A DNA stretch of 64,000 bases from Sycobia sp. Sy_11 (GCA_018907035.1 JACCIC010000176.1:192501-256500); one strand, 5' to 3'. Positions 32,594 through 45,149 are shown, counted from the stretch's first letter. Translations and numbers: made by a program. The notes: generated from the sequence alone by a model not told the origin.

Positions 32594-33324
32594 TTGTACT
32601 TTACTAATAAAAACAATTTTTTCAGCTAATTAAAATGTTTATTTCAGATTAGTCTACGGAGGTGATATTAAACAAGGGCCGTCTGACTATTATTATAATT
32701 GTTGATTAATTCTATTCGTCTATATTAATATTAGTACAAACATATTCATTTAATTCTATATTATTTTTAATTGGATAGGACTATACGACTGATAGAAATA
32801 TTTATTAATTTTATCTAAAAACAGTCGACATAAGCACAATTAAAATATTTTAACGTATTATAACGAACGAATTAAAAAAAAGATGTGCGTGCGTTTCGTT
32901 CCACTTGTATGAAAATGCACCATACCAGTACCTACCGTCGCAAATAACACTTAATTTTTGGCCCAAGCAATGTTTTCTGTATTCAGTCACCTACCATAGT
33001 CGCCTGATTGAGTCCCCGTGACGACTTCCTTTTTGCAAAATTAAAAATGGACTTTAAAGGGAACCTTTTTCGTCGATAGATTAGATACAAGAAGCTGTAA
33101 CAATGAATTGAAAAGGTATTCCAAAAGAGATTTGAAAAGATATGATGAGATTGGTACATCGTCCAACTTCTGAAGCTTCTGATATGATGACCCAATCGCC
33201 CACGCATTTGATAAAATCTTTGCCATTTGGTTTGGGTAATAGAATGGTAACTTCATTCCTATAGAGAAGGATATTCGCGGGCAGAACTATACTGTCATCA
33301 CTCAGATGCAATTAGTTTTAACGA

Positions 33325-33790
33325 TGAAGATACTTGGAAGATTGTCGAAACACAAGAAAATTATGTGCTCTATCGAAGGAGTGCCACGATAATTTAATAG
33401 CCGTGCTTCCAGGTCATGAAAATACATGCGCTCGTATCAGCAAATATTATTCTTGGCACGGCATTTATAAAACAGTCCAGGATTATGTTATAAAACAGCC
33501 TTGTATGCCAACAGTCCAAGTTGAACAAAAGCCAGCTGCTGGACTGATGGGTTGGAGAATATTAAAAAGGTCCTGGCAAATCATCACTGGTGATATCTGA
33601 AGATTATTTGTATAAAGCTGCCAAGGATTTATGTAAATGGTGCTCTAGGAAGTATTTACTCGTTGCGTAGAATGCATACCCATCCATAAAGTGAACGCTA
33701 GTGGCACGGAATACCACCGAATTTTCAAAATGTATTACGGAGGATTATTTTACGGATGTGGGGATAGTTCACACCATAAACGTAAGATTA
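33325..33790 (+). pseudogene. Gypsy integrase fragment
   Basis: The open frame 33334-33600 has an integrase zinc-binding pattern: a CHDN block, GHENTCARISKYYSWHGIYKTV (HHCC-like; read around residues 18-45), and the KPAAGLMGWR linker typical of insect Gypsy integrases before the catalytic core. Decayed core text follows to 33790, ending in a VHTIN-like phrase. The conserved final cysteines are partly lost. No RT lies upstream. Confidence 0.7.
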
Positions 33791-35200
33791 CCTTTATTCT
33801 TTGTATTTCTATTACGAAATTGTTTTATAATATATAGCAAAGTAAAGTTTATTTACATTTCAGATAAAAATGATTTATAAAGTTTCATAGTAAAATTTTT
33901 GCATGTAATCATCTAATTTTATTGAAAGTCATATTAGATATTAGGAGTATAAATACATTTCTGTTAAATTTATTTCAATTTAATTTAAAAAATTAAATTT
34001 CTAATGAAATTTAATGTATGAAATAGCTAAAAAGTGCGAATTCTCTAGACATATTTATTTATGTCGCATCCTCCTTCAGTATTGCTTTCAAATCCAGGTC
34101 TCCATATATTTGTACCTTCCACTGCATTCTTTATCTTTTTACTCTTCTTGAAACCACACATAGTAAACCGTTATATGAACATCGTTATTGTTAGTTTCTA
34201 TCAGCAATTGATACGTTAGCCATCAATTTTCTTAAATCGAAGAAGTTGGTTAAAAGTACAATAATTCAACTCGAATGTAGAAATATTTACGTAAAACACA
34301 TGTCACTGATATAATGCTTACGTTGTAAATAAACAAACTTACTTTACGTCGTTTTTCATTTGGCAATTTTGATTTTAATCTTGTACAGCTCCAATTTAAA
34401 AGATACGTTGAATACTTCATAGGAAAAGTAGTAACAATTTCCATACAACTTGTTTTGGAATATTAATTTCGTAATGATGAATTAATTTAATAATAGAATA
34501 AAATATTAATCTTTTTGAAGATGTGACGGCCTCTTTGTATGGATTTACATATACAGAAATAATCAGTCAATATTATGTCGTGTGAATGATTGCACGGGCA
34601 ATAATATTGATACATTATTTACATACATAAATCCACGCCTGCAGAGAGCAAAGTTAATGAACTTACGGTGATTGGAAAGATCAAACTTACCACACACACA
34701 CACACACACACACACAAAATAACTGTAACACACACGTACGCACACAGATATTACTTGCACTATAATAATATTAATAACAATAATAATTTTTAACAGTTCG
34801 AATGAAGTTTGAAAAATGGCAACGGTAATCAACGAATATGGCAAATTTTGCCTATAAAAAATCTCATTCTGCGTGATGACTGAACAAGTAGCTGCAGGAT
34901 TGCCTCCGCAAGCTATTGCTTGAACAGAGAAGCCCAATTTGCATTCAAAGTATAGACGCGATTCTGGTTCATTAATATTTTATTCTATCCAAGAAATCCC
35001 GAATTCTATATAAATTATACATATTCTGTGTACGTGTGTGCGTGTGCGTGTATTATTTTATAAACAGTTCGTATACTACTACCTAAGCTACTGCCATAAA
35101 CATAAGCATAAAGATACAATTAAATACCTTATGCCTTCGGCATAAATTTACATATAAAATAACTACTTTCTAATTTAATAATCATAATTTTATAATGAAT
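33790..35200. other. Intronic DNA downstream of the exon at 35205
   Basis: A/T-rich, with a (CA)n run at about 34692-34715. Open frames across it are short and without motifs. Confidence 0.5.
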
Positions 35201-35204
35201 ATAC

Positions 35205-35518
35205 CTGCTCAAAAATATGTCTCCATATAAGAGGATCGGTCTGAATAAATAGAGAGCAAGTATTTTTATTATTGCTTTCCTCTGTAAGTCTAGTAGCACG
35301 TTGTATGCGGTTTTTCTTAGTTATCGCAGTGGGCGCATTAGCTTCTCTACTGTATTTGTGCATGAAAAATTCATCTTTCTTAGTCCAAGAATCTATTTTA
35401 TCTTCACTACTCATCTGATCTACGCGAAATTCTAATGGCGTTTCGGGAACTGCTGAGTTTTGAATGCGATTCATCCATCCGATCATATCTTCTGTGATAC
35501 CACAACCATTCCAATCCT
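35205..35518 (-). CDS. ADAM10: ADAM10/Kuzbanian-type protease, exon (prodomain end and start of mature enzyme)
   Basis: 314-bp exon with AG at 35520-35519 and GT at 35204-35203. Its first two bases complete the Glu codon begun by the exon at 48700, and it ends in phase 0, matching 21298. It starts EDWNGCGITEDMIGWMNRIQ, where the lone cysteine occupies the place of the proposed prodomain inhibitory cysteine. It then has an RIQR convertase-type site (KKNRIQRATR) and the mature N-terminal phrase KNTCSLFIQTDPLIWRHI, which is diagnostic for ADAM10. This exon therefore spans the activation cleavage that releases the prodomain in the secretory pathway. Confidence 0.94.
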
Positions 35519-35759
35519 CTAGAAGTTAAAAAAATATATACAATGTCATTAAAAATAATTTAAACTTTAATTTATTTAATATTTTATTAAAGAGTAGAAA
35601 AGAATTAAGATATAAAAATATAAAGAGATCAAAAAGTATAACGTCTCGTTTAAATGTCATAACCTCCTATTACCAATTCGTTGCTCCAAACTTGATTGCG
35701 TTGCCTTAGCTATTTCTAACAAAAACAAGCTTCATATTTTACTAGTATAAGAACCCCCC

Positions 35760-35761
<2 letters not shown>

Positions 35762-35815
<54 letters not shown>
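35762..35815. repeat. (CT)n microsatellite
   Basis: More than 20 CT units. Confidence 0.95.
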
Positions 35816-35816
<1 letters not shown>

Positions 35817-36159
35817 AAAATTTCATTTATCAGAAATATGCAAGAAAAATGTTTTTGGTAGAAATGAGATAAAACAGACATTTTAGACTAATCATATGTA
35901 GAAAAATATACAATATACGAGATGCATTGCAATAATAAGCTAACTTTGCAAATATCGAAGGCTACGTGCATTCAATTATCGATTTCTTTTATTATGTATT
36001 GGTACATGCGTACCGAGCATATATTCACAGCTTTAGCTCTATAGCATTATTTGTTTGTTTGTGACAGACAACCAATGTTTTACGTATTTTGTGTGCCAGG
36101 CGATTTTCTTTTACAAAAAAAAATGAAGCAGAGTAATTCTAAATCCAAACTATATTCTA

Positions 36160-36265
36160 TGTGATTGAAGGACAATCTTACTGCCCCCACCACCTAATTT
36201 TCTCCTTTGGTGTCCGACACGTTGGACCGCTACGGTTCATCTTCAGAAACTAAACTGAACTGTTA
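36160..36265 (-). mobile_element. PLE tail piece with hammerhead relic
   Basis: On the minus strand, UUUAGUUUCUGAAGAUGAACCGUAGCGGUCC keeps the 5' core half (CUGAAGA) and stem II, but the GAAA box is replaced (36204-36250). GACAATCTTACTGCCCCCACCACC at 36171 is the conserved neighbour sequence. It abuts a mariner relic on the right. Confidence 0.65.
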
Positions 36266-36900
36266 GTTCAAAAAATGATGCTGATTTTCTCAAAAGGGTT
36301 ATAACTGGTGATGAATCGTAGGTATATGGTTATGGTCGAAACTAAAGTCCAATCGGCCCAATGGAAGAGACCAAAAGAACCAAGTCCGAACAAAGCACGT
36401 CAAGTTAGAACAAATGTTAAGGTTTTGTTCACTGTCTTCTTTGATTACAGTGGCGTAGTACATCAGGAATTCTTACCACAAGGTCGTAATGGTCAATAAG
36501 GAGTACTACTTTCAAATTGTGCGCCGTTTGTGAGTGGCGAACGTAAAAAATGTCCAAAACTTTCAAAAACAGTTCGTGGCTTTTGCATGACGATAATGCA
36601 CCTGCTCATTTATCGTTGCTTGAGAAAGATTTTTTAGCCAAAACCAACACCACGGGTATACCTCATCCTCCAAATTTCTAGATTTAGCACCCAGTAATTT
36701 TTTTCTTTTCCCAAAACTGAAAAAACCCATGAAAAGACTTAATATACAAAAAAATGATTGTCACAAGTACTTCGATGTTCGGAAAAAGCGTTAGCACAAG
36801 TGTATTATATCTGAGGGGGTCACGTTGAAAAGGGCAATATAAGTATTGATTAATAAATAAATATTGTTTGAGAAAATCAAAATGTCACCTTACTATTTGA
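36266..36900 (+). pseudogene. Tc1/mariner-family transposase remnant (third lineage)
   Basis: Follows the catalytic half of a mariner-like enzyme: GDESWVYGYD-like text near 36313, KVQSAQWKRPKEPSPNKARQ (36350-36400), an LHDNAPAH-like block near 36590, and a PN/F..LAPSNFFLFPKLK-like block near 36690. The linker KxQSxQW after the first Asp differs from the other mariners. The right end TTACTATTTGAACACACCTCG near 36910 is matched at the right end of the element at 50.4-51.6 kb. Frame breaks are frequent. Confidence 0.7.
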
Positions 36901-36919
36901 ACACACCTCGTATTTCACT

Positions 36920-37570
36920 TATATTTTATTAATTATGCGGATTGCTTATCTTGTGCAGCAATAAATTAGAAGCAAATTAAGCCGTCGCTTTTGTTCAGAA
37001 ATGTGAATTAAAACCAAAAGTTTTCTGATAATAGCCATGAATTTACTTTTCAAGCAATCTGTTACAAATAAATTCTGGAATAACAATTCATAATATATAA
37101 TAGTTAGTATAATAAAACAAAAATATGTTTTTTGAAAAATAAGTAATACAACATAATAATAATAAATAATAAATTAATAAATAATAAATTAAACTATTAG
37201 CCAGACTCTATCTTTTTAAATTTAACATTAATGAACCTAAAACGATAATAATTGAAGCTTATGTAAATATTCGTTCAGTTGTCACTAAACATAAGTCTTT
37301 AGATAATATGTGAAATTTTTAAATTTCTATATACGAAATTTAAAGAGTAGCTCTGAACTCTTCATCGTGAATTCTATCCAATGTATATATATAGAAATAT
37401 TTATTATTAAATTAATATAAAAATAATATACTAGTAAGTATATTCTGAAATTAGTATTCATTAAATATTACACGTCTATCTACGTTTTTAGAAACTTCGT
37501 AGCTATAGAAGTGAAGACTACGTTACTGTTCTTTCAACGTTGACAAATTAAAAGAAGACGTCTTGCTTCG

Positions 37571-37623
<53 letters not shown>

Positions 37624-37870
37624 ATATACATACAGACATATATACAACATGTTTCACTGTAAGCTATACGACTTATTCTTATAATTATAGAAATACATAG
37701 AGTGAGGATTGTATAGGCAACAAACAATCTTACAGCATTCGAGACAGCGTGAATATCACCGACTATTAATGGTCAAAAATCAGACCATGAATGTATAAAG
37801 TTCCATTTAATCGATTCGCTAGGAATTTTCATAATTTATTTGAATCGCCTATTTACAATTTTGCATCCAT
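36920..37870. other. Intronic DNA with (TA)n tract
   Basis: A/T-rich. (TA)n at about 37575-37619. No gene recognised. Confidence 0.6.
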
Positions 37871-37874
37871 AAAA

Positions 37875-38660
37875 TTAGTCATATTGTCCCTGTTTTTCTG
37901 ATAGGTTTTTCTGAAAGCTCTCCCTAGTGATGATCATATGATCGAGGTAGGCAAAGTCTACCAGCTCTATTTCAGGGCCGATTAGCTCGTCGCTTAGCTG
38001 CTGAAAAAAGGCAGACCCCCTAGCAACACTATATACGGGCGTTCGTTTGAACAATGTCAGAACGGAAATATATCGCAGATCTTTTAATTTCTGTAAAGTT
38101 ATATCTTTGTAAGAGAATTGATACGTCGTGCTGCCCTTAAACACGGAATTCAATTTGCAATAATGCACACAGAATCAGTAGCTCCTCTCTTGTGAACTAT
38201 TACGATAGCGCTAGACCACTCGTTGGTTGATCTTCGAATTACGCCTTGATTAAGTTCTTTGCACACTTGCACGTGCATCTCCAACTCAATGTTGAGAAAT
38301 CGGATCGTAGCACTGTGCAGAGCTCAACGATGCAGGGTTGTAGCGGAATTAGATCCGCTGAATCCTCGATTGATATAGTATTGTCACGTGGGTGGATAAT
38401 CACATTGAAAGTGTAATAGAAGTTCGCATCTAATAGACAGTCAGTTTCCAAATAACAAATTAAAATGATGTGTAAGTCCATCTCGATGGCTACGAGGGAG
38501 AAGGCAGGGCCACTTGGCCTAATATCGGCTTACTCAGTAGCGAGTCGAGCACAATATGCGGGAAAACATCTAACTAAACGACCGATGGCAGGTGCAATTT
38601 GTAAGCCGATTTGCCCGAATGCTGTACGAGCAGCCCATTCATCGGGCAATGCATGAACGC
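37875..38660 (-). pseudogene. Gypsy protease end and RT fragments
   Basis: 38239-38481 reads through a protease-like end and the start of RT with a VCKELNQGVIRRSTNEWSSA-like block in a shifted frame near 38265-38205. 37875-38168 contains SAFFQQLSDELI and FAYLDHMIITRESFQKNL, matching the region around the YLDD active site, here with the second Asp replaced by His. The central RT blocks are deleted. Confidence 0.65.
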
Positions 38661-39049
38661 AAAACTCGTATATGCCTGTATCCGCTATCATGAATATCGA
38701 TTTGCGTATACATCTGTAACTGAGTCAGTGAAGTCAAAGTCGTGATGCTCCTCTTTTATAGACAGAAGCGGACAATAATCATTATCCAGGATCCTCGCAA
38801 CTGCTTGCTGATTACAGAGCGTAAGGACGAGTTGGGCCTCATTTCCAAAAAGCGCCTTCCTTTCAATATGGGTAAAATATTTTTAATATTAATTGATTAC
38901 CTTTCTCATTACAATTTTATTTAATTGAAAATTTTTTTACTATTTGATATAGAAATTTCAGCTATTCTTCCAGTGATTCTTAATAATTTAAGTTTATTAA
39001 ATGTTCATGTTAATCTAATATGAATTATTTTTATTTTATTGAAGTTACA

Positions 39050-39700
39050 TTTATGCAATGTAAGCAATTGCCTATGTAGACTTGGACCCTCTGCTGTATT
39101 TTATTCATCCAATACTCTCTGGTTAAAAGCTCTGCTGTCTTCTTGACACTAAAACGTTCCATTCCATGAGCTCTTCTTATAAGCTCGTATTGGAGTCCCT
39201 TGGGTACAACTAATTTTTCTTCGCCGAAACAACTTTGTATACAAACTTCAACTCGTAAGCTTTGTACTTGCCTGTTTCTAATAGCTGCTTAATTGCTTTA
39301 ATTTTATCGCATCTGGCTTGTGCTCTGGCTAGCCTGTCTACTAACGAGTTCTGAACAAGGTTTATCGACAGCGCTCTGCTGAGAGCATCCACGGGCCTCA
39401 TATGCGTTCCCGACTGATGATGCTCAATTATGTAGTCGAAATTGTCAAACAACATTATCTGGTGACCACCGCGTGGTCATGCTTCTCCATAGTTTGACGA
39501 AAAGCGGCGCAGTGGGATATGATTTTGAAGGTTAATCTCCACAGGTAGTTACGGAGTTCGTCGAAAGCTCTCACCACCGCCAAAATTTCCAATTCGTGAC
39601 TGCTATACTTCTTTTCAGCATCACTGGTCTTCCGGCTCATATAATACATAGGATGTAGACGTTGATCTTGTGGCGATCTTTGCAAAAGAATCTCGCCATA
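39050..39700 (-). pseudogene. Gypsy RNase H and integrase zinc finger
   Basis: 39455-39685 has LHPMYYMSRKTSDAEKKYSS and HELEILAVVRAFDELRNYL (RNase H). 39210-39455 has FDYIIEHHQSGTHMRPVDALSR, the usual C-terminal RNase H motif. Broken text to 39050 keeps an H..R..V..T....YW and C..C spacing of the integrase zinc finger. These parts are in correct order among themselves. Confidence 0.8.
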
Positions 39701-39734
39701 GCCATCTGTAGACGTATCCTTGTGTAGCTTTCTC

Positions 39735-39778
<44 letters not shown>

Positions 39779-39857
39779 GACGATATAGCTGTAAAACCGT
39801 TTCGTGAGCTGATGCCAGCTTGAGGCGAACAGAGGCTCGGGTTGCTCTACAGCGAAT

Positions 39858-40900
39858 CTAAAACGAACGTTCTTTTTTTAAAAGATCACTGAGTGATTTT
39901 GCAATCTGGGCATAATTTTCAATGAGCATGTTTCCGATCTTATTTACCGCTCCTGCATTGACCGAACAATTCTTACAATCCTTGGATAGATGTCCAGGTC
40001 TCTCACACGTAAAACAGATAAGGCCTCTCTGATTATAAGGGCATTGCTTCCTCACGTCTACTTTGTGTTGCGCTCCTTGCCGTCTCTAGGTTGTGATAGC
40101 TTTCTTCAGCCCCTCGAAGGTACCAAATGCAAAAAGAGATACTTTCTGTATTTCATCTCCTGGAATACAGTCCACTACATACTTTAACATGAGCTTTTTC
40201 GATATTTTATCTCAATTACCAAAATTCCTCATGCGAAGCGCATATTGATTAAGAGGTTCATCGCCCCCCGGCCTTTCTTGATGAAGCACCTCTAACACAC
40301 GATGCTCTTTGAGGCTATTCTCGAATGTATTTTTTTGATATTGCTGTATGTATTCTCAAGTACGAGCCCTCCACTGGAACGCCATCCATTTTTCAGCAGG
40401 TTCGATGAGAGATGGTTTTGCTTCGAGGCTACAGCGGTTGAATGTGTTGCTATAGCCGGGCCAGTTGCTCTTGATGTCACCTACCTTCAAATTCTCAGCT
40501 TAACTTTGCTTGCCTACGCAGCTCCGCTTCCCGCTGCCACGAAGTCTCTAGTTGCAACATGGCTCGCTCGGCCAGTTCCTTTGCTGCTCGAAGCTCGGCG
40601 ATTTGGATTTGCAGCATTTCTTATGCGAAATTGCTTTCTCTTTCGATTTCGTTCGGCATCTTGCTGTTTCTGTGTCTGCGCTGACGTTCGAAGGTCGCAG
40701 CTCTTAAGGTCGACCTTTTCAATTACGCCTTCCTCACCAACTCCTTGGCGGATCGCGCTGTCTGTTTTGTGACAGGAGGTTCACCTCTATTATCTGTGCT
40801 TTTTGACGGACCGTCGGACGTATGTACGTGTATGCGGGACATCAGCTCGTTTGTCGTTTCCTGATTCAGGGCTTCTTCTTTATTTATTGGCCAGATCAAT
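39858..40900 (-). pseudogene. Gypsy gag remnant
   Basis: The downstream end (39858-40055) contains one CCHC knuckle, CFTCERPGHLSKDC, followed by a Ser/Leu/Lys-rich tail. Upstream, shifted frames give a gag-like phrase EPLNQYALRMRNFGN near 40230 and a helical charged region. No single frame spans the gene. Confidence 0.6.
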
Positions 40901-41099
40901 CGCCTATCGATCCCATGATAACTGTTGCTTAGTCGCTAGTGGTCAGTAGCTGATGACTCCTCGGAGCCTTCGTTATTACTTTTGATTGCCTACCTGCAGA
41001 GAAGAGAACCTGTAAGGACGTCTCTCTACTCTTTTCCCGTTGGCTACGTGATTGAATTCTGCGTATCTTTCTTCAAACTTTTACTTGACGCGTATTCCA

Positions 41100-41860
41100 G
41101 ACGGTACACCTAAATAGTGTGGAAAAATGTCCAGGATGAATTGATAGAGAAAAAGCAGGAAAATCATCTCTTACGTAAATGGAAACTTTATTCAAATATA
41201 ATACAAGCAAGGAAATATAATATAAGTTAAATCTTTTTTCTTTGTATTATTCTTTCTTCCACGGCCGTTTGTTCTCTACCTCTTATTTATCCTTGACGAT
41301 TTTTTCCCGCACATTTCGCTAACATCCAATCGGTGGCGAATTCTCTCACCAAGTTTCCCCCCTTTTCATCATTGGTGCGGAGTCACCTTTTGATTTTGTA
41401 GATATTAAAGACGGCACGAATTCTGGGTCAGATCACTGCAGATTAGAGGTGTCCCTGATATAATCCCACTAGGGCTTTCCCACTATTACGCTGGCACAAT
41501 CCGCTCGGCGCAAACCTGCGGTGAGTGTATATCTGCGCCGCACTATGGTACACAATAGATCAAAACGCACGCATGACACATTGATTACTGACATGCATGA
41601 CACATGACACATGAAATATTGATCGTGCATTAATAAAAAAGTTAATAATACTACCATATTTACAATAAATTTCTTTAAAATAAATAATGACAAACCCCTT
41701 TAATTCAAAATAAAGTAAAATACTTTAATTGTGCTCATGTCGACTGTAATTAATGAAATTGAAGCTATAATAAAATCTTTAGCTTTTTGGAAAAATGTAC
41801 GACCGCATACATAACGCAAAATCTGTATGTGTAGTTTACATATTTATTATTAAACTAGCA
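41100..41860. other. Possible LTR remnant and PLE tail end
   Basis: 41100-41480 is GC-richer and has a minus-strand AATAAAG (near 41192) and CT-rich parts, so it may be the 5' LTR of the decayed Gypsy element. 41715-41745 is a PLE end motif in reverse (TTTAATTGTGCTCATGTCGACTG). Confidence 0.35.
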
Positions 41861-41867
41861 TCCCCCG

Positions 41868-42065
41868 TCTCGGTTTCGCCCGAGATAATAATTTAACCGA
41901 TTTCATAAACAATTCAATAATATCTAAGTAAAAAGTTACTCTTATATATACAAATCTATATTTCTATAAATAATTGACCGTAATTTACCTATCGTCGCTT
42001 CTGTATAAAAAGCTGCTTCAATGTAGCGTTCGCTTCAAAAAGTTAATTTTTTGCTGACCATTTTA

Positions 42066-42109
<44 letters not shown>

Positions 42110-43330
42110 TGCATATTAAATACGGCTTCAATGGAAAAAATTGTAATTTCGAGTTCGAGAAGTAGAAAAAGATGTGCAAGTGTCTCGAGACAACGTTTAC
42201 AGAGAGCATCATGTTCGGACTATAGGAAATGTCTTGGGGCGACTGCTATAGAGAGTTTTGTGTTGGGGAGGTAGAATACAATGTCTAGTTATCCCGGGAC
42301 GACGCTTACTGGGAGTGTGCGTGTTCGAATTATAGAATATGAATCTCTTCATAGAAGTAATGAGATACCTGGACATCGTTTCCCACTAACTATACATGAT
42401 ACTCCCCATAGAAGCCGTTCCAAATCATCTGGAAATCGCATTCTATCATCCGAACACGAAACTTCCCGTAGAAATTGACCCGATATACCTGAACTTCGTT
42501 TCCTATTAACTAAACACGATACTCCCCATAGAACTCGTCCGGTCATACCTGGACGTCATCTTCTACTGTTCGAATACGAAATTCCCCGCAGAAATCGTTC
42601 TCAAACACTTGGAAATCGCATTCTATCATCCGAACACGAAACTCCCCTTGAAGTCGTTCGGAAAGAGTAACGTCTCAACATGAATCTTCCCATAGAAGTT
42701 GATTTCCTCATATCTGGACGTCGTTTTGTATCAACTAAATATAATATTCCCCGTAGAAATCGCCCAGAGACACCTGGACATCGCATTCTACTATCCAAAT
42801 ACACAATTGCATATATAAATCGTCTTGAGGCAACGGGATATCGTAATCAACCGCCCGTACATGCCAATACAATATTTCTCAGTAGAAACTGTATTTCAAA
42901 TGTGTATATAGAGACAGAGAGAGAGAGAGACAGATTTTCTCATGTAAGAGAAAATAAAATTTACAAAAATGAAAAGATATCTATAAGGTGTCAGTTAGTG
43001 TCAGAGTAACCTGAAGAACAAAAAAGGTAATACTGAGTTGAGACTAATTTGAGTTGATGTTCGTGATTTAAGACGCCACCTATTGGCCGCTGATGAAACT
43101 GATTGTTAAAACCATTAAATTAATTTATTGCTGAAAGTAAAAAAATTTTCAATAAAAAACATAACCTATGCCCTTTTCAAGATGATATAGAATCTATATG
43201 TCAAACTTCAGAACAATCGGTTCAGTAGTTTTTTCGGTTATCGTATACAAACAAAAACAAGCTTGTCTTTATAAATTAGTGTATGATATGATATGATATT
43301 AAGTATGATATAATATGAAATATGATTTGA
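41868..43330 (+). repeat. Dispersed repeat with internal minisatellite (copy 1)
   Basis: Begins CTAGCATCCCCCGTCTCGG and ends with a tail containing TCAGAACAATCGGTTCAGTAG, TTTTTCGGTTATCG, ACAAACAAAAACA and a (TGATA)n run. Such 3' ends are common in insect non-LTR elements and their non-autonomous derivatives. The tail (42911-43300) is repeated at 44450-44990. No protein is encoded. Confidence 0.6.
42180..42890 (+). repeat. 60-bp minisatellite
   Basis: The landmark CCTGGACATCG or a variant recurs near 42369, 42430, 42489, 42549, 42610, 42713, 42774 and 42834, at intervals of 59-61 bp with one of 103. Alternate units resemble each other (..ACTAAACACGATACTCCCC.. and ..ATCCGAACACGAAACTCCCC..), giving a partial 120-bp higher-order period. 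The open frames across it are a by-product of the period being near a multiple of three. Confidence 0.8.
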
Positions 43331-43339
43331 TATTATATG

Positions 43340-44440
43340 ATATGATATGATATGATATATTTAAGAATAACAATTTAATCAATATGATTGTAAGAAACTC
43401 TACGTTCGGTTTCAAAAATTAACTTCACCTTGTACAGTTTGCCAAATCCATGAGAATTGAAAAATCTTGAAATTGCAATCTTGAAATCCATTTTTGAATG
43501 GTAGAAAAAGTTATTGGAGTCACCAGTTTAATACAATTGAAAAAAACATTTAAAAAAATAATGTCATTTTTTGACACGTCGCACTTTTTTAAAATAAAAT
43601 GTTCAGTTGCACCCTGTACTGCCAAATTCCATCGGATAATTTTAAAAATCCAAAGAAATAACTTTGTTTTAGATTCAAAAAAAGAACTACAATATTGATC
43701 AAACTAATGTAGTAGAAAATTTAATTTATACAAAGGAAAGTATAAATTCATATAGAAGTAGTAGAATCGCTGATGGAATTAATGGCCAAAATAAATATAT
43801 CAATTTTTATAATTATAAATTAACATTAAAATTTGAATTTGAAATTTCGAAATTTTGTCATGATTTAAATAGGTTAAATAAATAATAGTTTTAAGGAGGT
43901 TGTACTTGTCGACGTATCAAAGAGAGGCCCCAATAGAAATTAACATCAATTTGTTTGCTAATTAATAACTCACAAATATATATTAGTAAAAAGACAAAAC
44001 ACAATTTATATTGGATACCACTTCTAACAATTTATATTGAAATTGACATTTTTGGTTATATGAAATGGTATATATATAGATATATGTTAATTTAAATAAT
44101 TTTAATTATTTTTTAAAATTAATTTTTTTTAATAAAATTCGATAAGACCTCAACTCTACATATGTACTGAAAACCCCTTATAAGATTAACATTATTTGAT
44201 TTATGTTTGACAATTCAATAAGCAAGGGAAAAATTTGAAAATTGTAGACCTTAAACCCTTCTCACAAATTATTTGGTTATTTTGAGGCTTTTATTTGAAC
44301 ATTCTGTATAGTTCATGTTTCAAAATAATTATACAATTTTCTTCTTGCATAGAAAAAAATAGAATATTCAAAAAAATATCAAATTATTCTTATAATTTGT
44401 TTTCACAAATTATTTTTAGTATGATTTGGCATACAACCAT
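43340..44440. other. Intronic DNA, nothing recognised
   Basis: A/T-rich; only frames of under 70 residues without motifs. Confidence 0.5.
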
Positions 44441-44449
44441 CTTATAAAC

Positions 44450-44522
<73 letters not shown>

Positions 44523-44990
44523 ATTTTTCACGTGAGAAAAATTCAAAAATATACAAAAATCAAAAGATATCCATAAAGTGTGAGAGTAGTGTCAGATTAG
44601 CCTGAAGAACAAAAAAGGTAATACCACTAACGCCATACATTCTTTAGGATACGAATCCCAAAGTTGGATATGAACATTCACTTGAGCTGGCCTGGTATTA
44701 ATACTTTAAGCTGACTACATTGAGTTGATGTTCGTGATTCAAGACGCCACCTAGTGGCCGCTGGTGAAACTGACCACTAAAATTGTTAACTTAATTTATT
44801 GTTAAAAATAAAATGATTTTCAAGAAAAAACATAGCCTATGTCCTTCCCAAGATAATATAGAATCTATATGTCCAGTTTCAGAACAATCGATTCAGTAGT
44901 TTTTTCGGTTATCGCGTACAAACAAAAACACGCTTTGTCTTTATAAATTAGTATGATATGATATGATATGATATGATATGATATGATATC
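44450..44990 (+). repeat. Dispersed repeat, copy 2 (3' part only)
   Basis: Starts with a (GA)n run (44454-44517), then follows 42911-43330 closely: CCTGAAGAACAAAAAAGGTAAT, GAGTTGATGTTCGTGATT, GACGCCACCTA.TGGCCGCTG, TTCAGAACAATCGATTCAGTAG, and ends in ATGATATG repeats. It has an extra ~85 bp near 44625-44710 and lacks the head and minisatellite of copy 1. Confidence 0.85.
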
Positions 44991-45149
44991 TCTTCCAGTA
45001 ACAGCTAGCTAGTTGCAGATGAAACCTTTTGCAGATTATTGTGTAGACTCAAACTAATGCAAAATTGGAAGTGTACCCTCGTGTACGTTTTTTCTTATAC
45101 AAATGTTAATATAAAAAATTTTTTAATTAAAAAAAAAAAATTGTTTTGA

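Larger units (their letters stand above)
31690..32840 (+). mobile_element. PLE copy (GIY-YIG end and tail), split by a solo LTR
   Basis: 31697-31940 gives a decayed endonuclease end (text like the KYSL... and RESLESI phrases), followed by a hammerhead relic, the start of the intron-like module, then a foreign 455-bp block (32139-32593), then the rest of the module (TTTACTAATAAA, TTTATTTCAG), TCTACGGAGGTGA and the terminal motif ending ACAGTCGACATAAGCACAATT near 32842. Confidence 0.8.
37870..41000 (-). mobile_element. Gypsy element remnant with domains out of order
   Basis: On the minus strand, from right to left: a gag-like region (about 40900-40080), a CCHC knuckle (CFTCERPGHLSKDC, near 40000), then RNase H and integrase zinc finger (39700-39050), and only after that a protease-like end and RT pieces (38660-37875). 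Normal order is gag, protease, RT, RNase H, integrase. A (CT)n tract (39732-39775) sits at the gag/RNase H junction. All parts are decayed. Confidence 0.7.

Noticed and set aside
34563..34937. 124-residue minus-strand frame with Cys/Val run
   Set aside because: The CVCVCV run comes from a (CA)n repeat; the phase does not fit the neighbouring ADAM10 exons.
40302..40772. 156-residue plus-strand frame
   Set aside because: Antisense shadow of the decayed Gypsy gag; leucine/alanine richness reflects the reverse strand of a Glu/Lys-rich gene.
42281..43009. Arg-rich frames with a 20-residue period on both strands
   Set aside because: Produced by the 60-bp minisatellite; the frames are broken and open in both directions.
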